Shown one piece after another: positions 1 to 5,677 of a stretch of DNA of 6,458 nucleotides. Origin of the DNA: Methylohalomonas sp964522485 (lineage in GTDB: Bacteria > Pseudomonadota > Gammaproteobacteria > Methylohalomonadales > Methylohalomonadaceae); the NCBI GenBank assembly GCA_964522485.1, contig CAZFUS010000110.1, forward strand, positions 1-6,458, in the 5' to 3' direction. The notes below the pieces were generated by a model. That model did no database searches. It saw nothing but the letters and a program-made list of their open reading frames with translations, and was not told the DNA's origin. How positions within the stretch are numbered: the first letter of the stretch is position 1; each line of letters starts with the position of its first letter. The translations under genes and the position numbers were made by a program.

Positions 1-369
1 AATGTACGGCTGGGAACCAACGATGAAGGCTACAGTCTGGGCAACGAACATCACGTGACCGCCTGGGGCAGCTATATGTGGCGGCCATGGATCAGTACGT
101 CGGTTCGACTCGCCGGTCAGCATATCGGTAAAGTCGATAGCAGCGATTCGATGATCATGGGACCGGTGCAGACCGCCAATCCGGATTTCCAGGGCGGCGA
201 ACGCGTGGACCTGTTATTCGGCATCAACCTGGCGGGACAGCCGGATACCGTCCTGGCCGGTCACCGAATAGCCGTGGAAGGCGGCGTCCCCGTTCATCAG
301 GATCTCAATGGCCCGCAGATGGAAACCGACTGGCTGGTCACTGCCGGCTATCAGTTCGCCTGGGATTAA
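1..369 (+). CDS. Outer-membrane beta-barrel protein, transporter-like (3' end, partial)
   Basis: The reading frame is open from the first base of the window and ends at TAA 367-369, so only the last 122 residues are visible and the start lies outside. The fragment has the look of C-terminal barrel strands: short alternating polar/hydrophobic stretches separated by Gly/Asp/Asn-rich turns, including GHRIAVEGGVPVHQDLNGPQ and a terminal aromatic-rich strand, GYQFAWD. From memory of the family, the GGERVDLLFGIN and ETDW...GYQFA segments resemble C-termini of proteins annotated as 'transporter' of the MetA-pathway-of-phenol-degradation type (PF13557-like), which are outer-membrane proteins of unproven substrate. 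The last residue is Asp rather than the usual Phe/Trp, so an aromatic residue is second-last. The gene is convergent with the sortase gene and followed by a strong terminator. The barrel assignment is reasonable; the family name is tentative and no substrate can be stated. Confidence 0.6.
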   Translation, partial: NVRLGTNDEGYSLGNEHHVTAWGSYMWRPWISTSVRLAGQHIGKVDSSDSMIMGPVQTANPDFQGGERVDLLFGINLAGQPDTVLAGHRIAVEGGVPVHQDLNGPQMETDWLVTAGYQFAWD

Positions 370-391
370 GCTTCGGACCCCGTGCAACTTA

Positions 392-1036
392 TTAAATGCT
401 GTAACCTCTAGTGGTACTTTTTAACGGCGCCGCTTCCATCGGCGCCGTTTTCTTATGCGCTCGATCATCGCCACCGACAGCGACACCTTTTACAACCAGG
501 CGTAACGGCCCGTCCGTATGCAAGGCATCAAACGGGTAACACGTGACCAGCAGCAAAACCGGCCTTTTTGAAGACATCGTCAGTCGCTCGTGCCTGCTGT
601 CGAATACCTGCCATGTTTCGATCTCAAAAACAGTTTTGCGGCCTTGCATATCGATCAATTCCATACGGTCTCCGCGTCCGATATGCGCCAGAAAGGCAAA
701 ATGCGTATCACGGTGGCCGGCGATCAACAGCGTATTGTCAGCCGCGTTCGCTTCCATACCGGGGCCGAACGGAAGTGATGCACCATTGGCACCAGAGAGA
801 ACGTAAAGATCAACCGTGTCCTGCCAGCGCAGTCTCGCAACCGGCCAGGTATCTGCCCACGGCCAGGGTTTGACCGGCATATGTCGGACCAGTGCCTGCT
901 GCCAGGCAGCCGCGATCAGGTACTGCGCCAGTCCGGCCTTCGCCTGGATCCAGAGACCACTGCCGAGCTGCCATACACCCAGCATCAGCAACGCCAGCAG
1001 CTGTCCGCGGCCGGCGGGCCGTTTAATATCGCGCAC
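392..1036 (-). CDS. Class GN (proteobacterial, subfamily 6) sortase
   Basis: A membrane-bound cysteine transpeptidase of 214 residues, expected to cleave the sorting signal of the VIT/vWA protein encoded just upstream. A hydrophobic N-terminal segment (about residues 13-30, after a basic MRDIKRPAGR start) anchors it in the inner membrane with the enzyme domain outside the cytoplasm. The sortase core shows the catalytic His in LLIAGHRDTHF (H108), the catalytic Cys in LLLVTCYPF (C166, replacing the TLTC pattern with LVTC) and the conserved Arg in GPLRLVV (R179). The start is GTG at 1036-1034; it is the only start codon between the in-frame TGA at 1072-1070 and Met53. It overlaps the end of the target gene by 14 bases and has no clear Shine-Dalgarno sequence, so translation is probably coupled. 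The core ends near residue 187; the last ~27 residues form a polar tail partly encoded by the opposing gene's terminator. Class assignment rests on this motif set plus its partner gene. Confidence 0.93.
   Translation of the reverse strand: MRDIKRPAGRGQLLALLMLGVWQLGSGLWIQAKAGLAQYLIAAAWQQALVRHMPVKPWPWADTWPVARLRWQDTVDLYVLSGANGASLPFGPGMEANAADNTLLIAGHRDTHFAFLAHIGRGDRMELIDMQGRKTVFEIETWQVFDSRHERLTMSSKRPVLLLVTCYPFDALHTDGPLRLVVKGVAVGGDDRAHKKTAPMEAAPLKSTTRGYSI
423..454 (+). terminator. Rho-independent terminator of the left-edge gene, inside the sortase gene
   Basis: A perfect inverted repeat has arms AACGGCGCCG (423-432) and CGGCGCCGTT (440-449), giving a 10-bp GC-rich stem with a 7-base loop. On the + strand it is followed by a T-rich run (TTTTCTT, 448-454). 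It lies 53 bases after the stop of the + strand gene, so it most likely ends that transcript. On the - strand the sequence after the hairpin is TTAAAAAG, which is not a U-tract, so it is not expected to terminate the sortase transcript efficiently. It sits entirely within the last codons of the sortase gene. Confidence 0.85.
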
Positions 1037-3164
1037 GCCACGCCACGTGCGACTGCAGCAGCCAGATAATCAATGCCGTTAGCAGCAGCACGGTACCGAC
1101 GATCATATTCAGATCACTGCCGGCAGCAGTTGCCGGCCAGGCGTACGGCTGCGCCGACTGGCCGGCCGGTCTGGCATTCAGAACCGTCTCCTTATTGAGC
1201 ATTTCACCGGCCTGCCGGCCGGGTGTCTTGTCTACCGCGACAAAACTTGTATACGGGCTGACCAGATGGTGGGCCAGAGCGACTTTAATGACATCACCGC
1301 GCACGGCTGCTTCATCACGACCGGCGATCTTCTCGTCCAGCAGACTGGTGATTTTCCGATAGGCCCAGACACTGGCTATACCCCGACTGTTACTGTCGTT
1401 ATCCAACGTCAGACGGCGCTGCCACTGCCGATCTACCGTGCGTCCACTGACGGTTACCTCGCCGGTAAAATTATCCAGCCGCGCTGCCAACAGCAAAGCC
1501 TCACCGTAATAGAGATCCGGCAGCGGGGAAGGATAGCTTTCAGCCTGGACATCAGCCGGCCACCGAACAGCCAGATCACCGGCAACGGGGCCGTCAAGTT
1601 TATCGAATAATTCAGTCATTCGCTGACTGACTTCGTTGCCCGAGCCGATATAGGTGAATGCACCGCGACCGAACTCGGCCGCCTTGCGCATAAAGTAGCT
1701 GTTGGGTGCCGAACCAATGCCGACGGTAAACAGACGGGCCGCACCCAGCCGATCATGAATGAGCCTGAACAAGGCGTTCTCATTGCCGACGGCGCCATCG
1801 GTGATGAACAGTACCTGCCGCAGATAGCTTTCATCCGACCGCATGCCGAGTGCCAGCTCCAGCGCCGAACGCATTTCCGTACCGCCACCGGCTTCAAGCG
1901 CGGCGACATGATGCCGGGCCTGTTCAATGCGTTCAGTACTGGCCGGCTGGCTGGCGTCAAACAACGCCTGTGGCCGGTCGTTGAATGCAATCACATTGAA
2001 GCGGTCGCCGGGCCGCAGCCTGGTCAATGCCTCCTGCAGACTCGCGCGCGCCTGCCGTATGGAAACCCCACCCATGGAACCGGATGTATCGATAACATAA
2101 ATCAATTCACGCGGCAGCGTCTGTCTGTCATCCGTCTGTGCCGGTGGTAGCAGCATTAACAGTGCATAGCGTTCGTCAGCCAGTGTCTCGGTAAATACCG
2201 CCGCCTGTGGCGCCGTACCACTGTCAGGACGCCAGCGCAGTTCAAAATCCCGCGTCATGGACATCGAACCACCGGCCGGTTCGATCCGGTAAAGCTGTTC
2301 TTCCCGGGTTACACGAACGTCATGCCAGGGGCTGTCAATATTCGCCAGCGGCAGACCGGCGTCAATCGTTGCGCTAATCGTAATCGGGTTGATAATCCTG
2401 CTTTCATCCGCCAGCAACGGATTCTGATATGGCGTGATGCGCGCCGCATCCGTCACCTGATCGGTGGCGTAAGCCCAGCCATTTCCTGCCGTGACATAAG
2501 CGATTTCCGCATTCTCATCGGTAAGCCGTTCACCGGGTATATAGCGTGGCGTTATCGTCATTGGAAAACGCAGGCTGAATTCACCTGCATCGTATTGAAC
2601 CGTCTGCAGATACTGCAGTTCGACGGTAATCGTCTCACCCGGACCAATATTGGCAACCGACACCGTAAACAGATTCGGCCGCTCCTGCTCGACCAGTCCG
2701 GCCTTTTTGCCTTCGGCTTTCGCCGCCTGAAAAACTTTTTGCGCCGCTTCGCGTTCCCTGATCTCACTCTCTATCACGCGTTCGCCGATACGCATGCGCA
2801 TGGCCCGGACTGCCGCCTGTTCCGGCAAAGGAAACACGTAGACAGCTTCGCGCCAGTCAGAACCGCTGTTATGAAACGACTGTTTCACACTGACATTGGC
2901 TACCATACCGCTTATCCGGAAATCCACACTACTCTCAAGCAATACGGCCCGTTCATAATCAGCGTCGCTTCTGAATAGCAGTTCACCGGCCCTGGCATTT
3001 TCCGGCACTATCCCGGCGGCAGACGTGGATCGCCAGCCGAAAACTGAACCGGCGATGATCAGTGACAGTGTGAGAATCAGAAAAGCCTGCCGCCAGGCAC
3101 GGCTTCTGGCAGTCCGCTGACTTTCCGGCGGCAATTGTAATTTCGATTGTTGTCGCCCCCGCAT
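1023..3164 (-). CDS. Marine proteobacterial sortase target protein (VIT + vWA domains)
   Basis: A secreted, probably sortase-processed protein of 713 residues. In order: a basic N-region (MRGRQQSK...RSRAWR); a hydrophobic signal or anchor segment (about 26-43); a VIT domain (about 61-190, with VYVFPLPEQAAV and RPNLFTVSVANIGPGE); a vWA domain (about 353-520) with a complete MIDAS metal site, DTSGSM (D359, S361, S363), T429 and D456; a family-typical VSPYTSFVAVD at 635-645; then a C-terminal signal. That signal is WPATA (676-680), a hydrophobic stretch (about 689-705) and a basic end, WRARY. The architecture and the adjacent sortase match the TIGR03788 type family. I chose ATG 3164 because AAGGGGA sits five bases before it; an in-frame ATG at 3197 would add 11 residues but has no ribosome-binding sequence. 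Family knowledge makes it often the sole sortase substrate in a genome. Its binding partner and final location are unknown. The W in place of L in the motif is odd. Confidence 0.94.
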   Translation of the reverse strand: MRGRQQSKLQLPPESQRTARSRAWRQAFLILTLSLIIAGSVFGWRSTSAAGIVPENARAGELLFRSDADYERAVLLESSVDFRISGMVANVSVKQSFHNSGSDWREAVYVFPLPEQAAVRAMRMRIGERVIESEIREREAAQKVFQAAKAEGKKAGLVEQERPNLFTVSVANIGPGETITVELQYLQTVQYDAGEFSLRFPMTITPRYIPGERLTDENAEIAYVTAGNGWAYATDQVTDAARITPYQNPLLADESRIINPITISATIDAGLPLANIDSPWHDVRVTREEQLYRIEPAGGSMSMTRDFELRWRPDSGTAPQAAVFTETLADERYALLMLLPPAQTDDRQTLPRELIYVIDTSGSMGGVSIRQARASLQEALTRLRPGDRFNVIAFNDRPQALFDASQPASTERIEQARHHVAALEAGGGTEMRSALELALGMRSDESYLRQVLFITDGAVGNENALFRLIHDRLGAARLFTVGIGSAPNSYFMRKAAEFGRGAFTYIGSGNEVSQRMTELFDKLDGPVAGDLAVRWPADVQAESYPSPLPDLYYGEALLLAARLDNFTGEVTVSGRTVDRQWQRRLTLDNDSNSRGIASVWAYRKITSLLDEKIAGRDEAAVRGDVIKVALAHHLVSPYTSFVAVDKTPGRQAGEMLNKETVLNARPAGQSAQPYAWPATAAGSDLNMIVGTVLLLTALIIWLLQSHVAWRARY
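1026..1139 (-). other. C-terminal sorting signal (WPATA + membrane segment + basic tail)
   Basis: This encodes the last 38 residues of the target protein. The tripartite order typical of sortase substrates is visible: a pentapeptide WPATA encoded by 1125-1139, a spacer AGSDLNM, a hydrophobic run IVGTVLLLTALIIWLL, and a tail with two Arg residues (WRARY). The canonical motif is LPxTG, and proteobacterial targets commonly show LPxTA. Here the proline, the alanine at x and the threonine are kept, but the first leucine is tryptophan (TGG, 1139-1137). The presumed cleavage point is after the Thr; this is inferred from the family. Confidence 0.75.
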
Positions 3165-3174
3165 GGCAATCCCC
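3165..3174 (-). promoter_or_regulatory. Ribosome binding site deciding the target-gene start
   Basis: On the - strand the sequence AAGGGGATTGCC directly precedes the ATG at 3164-3162, placing an AAGGGGA purine run (3176-3170) five bases from the start. The alternative ATG at 3197-3195 is preceded by GTTCTGGA, which touches the start codon and cannot work as a Shine-Dalgarno. This favours the 713-residue protein over the 724-residue one. Confidence 0.6.
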
Positions 3175-3491
3175 TTGATGTTCTTCGTGAATAACATTCC
3201 AGAACATCGATTTGGCGATGCGCGGTCGGAAAAATGTCAAAGCCGCGAAAAATTATGGCGAAAAAATGGCTTTGCCTTGTATTTATGACGGGAGTCCGCG
3301 AATAAACGCGATGACAAACCGGCAATTTGCTTGATTCGCGTGTAATGGCAGACTGTCTTTTCACAAGCACAGTCCAGATGGAGGGTAATGAGCCGGTACA
3401 GGCTACGGGTTGGTACAGAAGTGCTTTTTGTCTGCGATGCCTGAAATTCACTCGCGGATTGTAACCGGCAACTGCCGATGTTCAGGCCTGA
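3165..3491. other. Intergenic region between dapB and the sortase-target gene
   Basis: About 327 bases (294 if the upstream ATG at 3197 is used) without a credible gene. It should hold the promoter of the target/sortase pair if they are not read through from dapB. On the - strand I see a TTGACA (3240-3235) with no -10-like hexamer at the right distance, and a CATAAT (3257-3252) in an AT-rich stretch with no good -35, so no promoter can be called. No hairpin followed by a T-tract is present after dapB on the - strand; the small repeat GGCCTG/CAGGCC (3485-3490/3498-3503) spans the dapB stop and has no U-run. Readthrough from dapB is therefore possible. Confidence 0.6.
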
Positions 3492-4295
3492 TCAGTGCAG
3501 GCCCAGAACATGCTGCATATCAAACAGTCCTCTGTCCTGTTGCATGACCCACTGCGCGGCGCGGACGGCCCCGGCTGCAAACGTCTTGCGGCTGGTCGCT
3601 TTGTGGGAGATCTCGATACGCTCACCGTTCAAGGCAAACATGACGGTGTGTTCACCGACTATGTCGCCGGCGCGAATGGTCTCGAAGCCGATAGTCCTTT
3701 TATCGCGCGGACCGGTGATACCCTCGCGGCCATAGACGGCGCAATCCTTGAGATTGCGGCCGAGTGCCTGCGCCACGATTTCGCCCATGCGTAACGAGGT
3801 ACCGGATGGTGCATCCTTCTTCTCGCGGTGATGCGCCTCGATGATCTCGATGTCGGCGTCTTCACCGACAGCACGCGCGGCAAGTTCCAGCAGTCTGAAG
3901 GTCAGATTAACGCCCGCGCTCATATTCGGCGCGAATACAATAGCGATATCATCGGTGGCTTCGCGTACGGTTTTTTTCTCACCGTCACTCAGACCGGTGG
4001 TCCCGATAACCATGCGGCGTCCTGCTGCACGGCAGTTTTCCAGATTCTGCATCGTTGCCTGTGGCACCGTGAAATCGATAAGGACATCAAAATCGTTGGT
4101 AACCTTCGCGAGGTCATCGCTCACGACGACATTCAGCTTGCCAATCCCGGCCGCCTCACCGGCATCCGTACCCACCAGTGTCGAGCCTTTGGCTTCAATG
4201 GCGGCTGTCACCCCGGCGCCTTCAGTGGAATGAATCACTTCGATAATGGTTTTGCCCATGCGCCCGGCGGCACCGGTAACGGCGATTCGTGTCAT
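3492..4295 (-). CDS. dapB: 4-hydroxy-tetrahydrodipicolinate reductase
   Basis: Reduces 4-hydroxy-tetrahydrodipicolinate to tetrahydrodipicolinate with NAD(P)H in the cytoplasm, the second dedicated step of the diaminopimelate/lysine pathway. The protein has 267 residues, close to the roughly 270 usual for the family, and is complete. Visible motifs: the N-terminal dinucleotide-binding loop GAAGRMG (8-14) in a Rossmann fold, the VLIDFT strand (71-76), VIGTTG (97-102), FAPNMSAGVN (121-130), and the signature EAHHREKKDAPSGTS (153-167). In that signature H155 and K159 correspond to the catalytic His and Lys known in the E. coli enzyme, and S164-G165-T166 to the substrate carboxylate loop. The C-terminal NAD(P)-facing helix region, ATSRKTFAAGAVRAAQWV, is normal. 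The start ATG 4295-4293 follows an AGG six bases or so upstream. It lies 145 bases after dnaJ in the same direction. In many gammaproteobacteria carAB would follow; here the sortase target does. Confidence 0.97.
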   Translation of the reverse strand: MTRIAVTGAAGRMGKTIIEVIHSTEGAGVTAAIEAKGSTLVGTDAGEAAGIGKLNVVVSDDLAKVTNDFDVLIDFTVPQATMQNLENCRAAGRRMVIGTTGLSDGEKKTVREATDDIAIVFAPNMSAGVNLTFRLLELAARAVGEDADIEIIEAHHREKKDAPSGTSLRMGEIVAQALGRNLKDCAVYGREGITGPRDKRTIGFETIRAGDIVGEHTVMFALNGERIEISHKATSRKTFAAGAVRAAQWVMQQDRGLFDMQHVLGLH

Positions 4296-4383
4296 TGACC
4301 TATATCCCCAAAACCTGAATATTCATTATCTTTTCGATAGAACCACTGCCGCTTGTCCGGACACAGTTCCCGCTCAACAGCCG

Positions 4384-4433
4384 ATAGCCTGTAGAGGGTG
4401 ATGAGTACTCTTGATCTATCCTCTATAGGCTAT
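4384..4433. repeat. Inverted repeat between dnaJ and dapB
   Basis: Arms ATAGCCTGTAGAGG (4384-4397) and CCTCTATAGGCTAT (4420-4433) pair over 14 positions, 13 Watson-Crick plus one G.T on the + strand (A.C in the - strand RNA). The 22-base loop contains a small palindrome, GAGTACTC (4403-4410). It begins 7 bases after the dnaJ stop in the direction of transcription. There is no T-tract after it on either strand, so it is not a standard terminator; an mRNA 3'-end stabiliser, processing site or protein-binding site is possible. Confidence 0.6.
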
Positions 4434-4440
4434 AGACTTC

Positions 4441-5571
4441 TCAGAGTTTCATATCCTCAAAAAACTTTCTCACACCATCAAACCATGAAGATTCCCGCGG
4501 ACTGTGCTTGCGGTTGTCCTCACGCATGGCCTGGTCGAATTGCTCCAGCAGCTGCTTCTGCTTGCGGTTCAGGTTGATAGGCGTTTCCACCACTACCCGG
4601 CAAATCAGGTCGCCCTTCGCGGCACTGCGCACGGTGCGCACGCCTTTGCCGCGCAGGCGGAACGGCTTGCCGGTCTGGGTCTCGGACGGTACCTTGAGAT
4701 TCACCCGGCCGTCGAGTGTCGGTACTTCGAGGTCACCGCCAAGTACGGCGGTGGAGAAGCTGATCGGCACGTCGCAGTATAAATCGGCACCATCACGGGT
4801 GAAGATCGGGTGTTCCTTGACCCGTACCTGAACGTACAAATCACCGGGTGGTCCACCCTGGACGCCGGCCTCGCCCTCAGCCGCGAGACGGATACGATCG
4901 CCGTTATCAACTCCGGCGGGGACTTTGACCGAAATGGTTTTGTTCTCGCGGATACGGCCCTCGCCGCGACAGTCGGTGCAGTGATCCTCGATAACCCGGC
5001 CCATACCATGACAGGCGGGACAGGTCTGCTGAATGGCAAAAAAGCCCTGCTGCATACGCACCTGGCCGGCGCCGCCACAGGTTGAACAAGTGATCGGTGA
5101 ACTGCCGGGTTTCGCACCGGAGCCGTCACAGGTCGAACAGTTCACCAGATTCGGCACCCGGATCTGGACCGTGGTGCCATTGACGGCCTCTTCCAGAGAC
5201 AGCTCCAGATCATAGCGCAAATCGGAACCACGGAATTGTTCGCCACGGCCACCGCTGCCGAAAATATCGCCGAAAACGCTGTCGAAGATGTCGCCGAAAC
5301 CGCTGAAGCCGCCGCCACCGTAACGGCCTCCACCAGAGGCCGCCGCATCCACACCAGCATGGCCAAACTGGTCGTAAGCCTGGCGCTTCTTGGCGTCCGA
5401 CAGCACATCGTAGGCTGTCTGCACTTCCTTGAAACGTTCGAGTGTCTGCTCGTCATCCGGATTACGATCCGGATGATACTTCATCGCCAGGCGGCGATAG
5501 GCTTTCTTGATTTCGTCGTTACCTGCACCGCGCTGTACGCCCAGGATTTCATAATAGTCGCGTTTGGCCAT
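4441..5571 (-). CDS. dnaJ: Chaperone protein DnaJ (Hsp40, type I)
   Basis: Cytoplasmic co-chaperone that binds unfolded clients and stimulates DnaK ATPase. The protein is complete at 376 residues, matching the family. Domains in order: J domain (about 1-70) with the essential HPD at 33-35; Gly/Phe-rich linker (about 77-110, GGGRYGGGGFSGFG...); zinc domain with four CxxCxGxG repeats at C145/C148, C162/C165, C184/C187 and C198/C201; then the two beta-sandwich client-binding domains, including the GPPGDLYVQVRVKEHPIFTRDG segment; and the dimerisation end SWFDGVRKFFEDMKL. All catalytic and zinc residues are present. The start ATG 5571-5569 is preceded by AAGGA about ten bases upstream. It follows dnaK by 106 bases on the same strand, the usual heat-shock pair, and any shared promoter would lie upstream of dnaK outside the window. 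Confidence 0.98.
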   Translation of the reverse strand: MAKRDYYEILGVQRGAGNDEIKKAYRRLAMKYHPDRNPDDEQTLERFKEVQTAYDVLSDAKKRQAYDQFGHAGVDAAASGGGRYGGGGFSGFGDIFDSVFGDIFGSGGRGEQFRGSDLRYDLELSLEEAVNGTTVQIRVPNLVNCSTCDGSGAKPGSSPITCSTCGGAGQVRMQQGFFAIQQTCPACHGMGRVIEDHCTDCRGEGRIRENKTISVKVPAGVDNGDRIRLAAEGEAGVQGGPPGDLYVQVRVKEHPIFTRDGADLYCDVPISFSTAVLGGDLEVPTLDGRVNLKVPSETQTGKPFRLRGKGVRTVRSAAKGDLICRVVVETPINLNRKQKQLLEQFDQAMREDNRKHSPRESSWFDGVRKFFEDMKL

Positions 5572-5621
5572 CAGGCGTCGATCCTTAATATCTTGATATC
5601 TTGGTCACATCAGAAACGAAT

Positions 5622-5653
5622 GTGCCCGGGCGCCGCGTACGGCGTCCGGGCAT
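5622..5653. repeat. GC-rich stem-loop between dnaK and dnaJ
   Basis: Arms TGCCCGGGCGCC (5623-5634) and GGCGTCCGGGCA (5641-5652) form a 12-bp stem with one G.T on the + strand (an A.C mismatch in the - strand transcript), plus a closing G-C (5635/5640) and a 4-base loop. An outer G.T can add one more pair. It starts 24 bases after the dnaK stop. The sequence after it on the - strand (CATTCGTTTC) is only weakly T-rich, so it may attenuate or stabilise transcripts at the dnaK-dnaJ boundary, which would lower DnaJ relative to DnaK. The structure is seen; the role is inferred. Confidence 0.65.
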
Positions 5654-5677
5654 CGGAAAGGCACTGAAATTGCCTGG

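Noticed and set aside
2322..2978. A 218-codon open frame on the + strand opposite the VIT-domain region
   Set aside because: It is antisense to a gene with clear domain motifs; its translation has no recognisable family pattern and is rich in Arg/His/Cys as expected of a shadow frame in GC-rich coding DNA.
3235..3257. TTGACA and CATAAT hexamers as a sigma70 promoter for the target gene
   Set aside because: On the - strand CATAAT lies upstream of TTGACA, the wrong order, and neither has a partner hexamer at 16-18 bases.
3485..3503. Hairpin GGCCTG/CAGGCC over the dapB stop as a terminator
   Set aside because: Only a 6-bp stem and no T-tract follows on the - strand; the neighbouring CGGCA/TGCCG dyad (3466-3477) has too tight a loop to help.
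4325..4330. GATAAT on the - strand ahead of dapB as a promoter -10 element
   Set aside because: The hexamer 17 bases upstream (AGCGGC) does not resemble a -35, and neighbouring spacings are no better.
4354..4363. Palindrome TGTCCGGACA upstream of dapB as an operator
   Set aside because: A single 10-bp palindrome of this composition is expected by chance and no regulator or second copy is visible in the window.
5236..5667. A 143-codon + strand frame opposite the dnaJ 5' end
   Set aside because: Shadow of the J domain and Gly/Phe region; it lacks any family motif and runs through the dnaK-dnaJ stem-loop.
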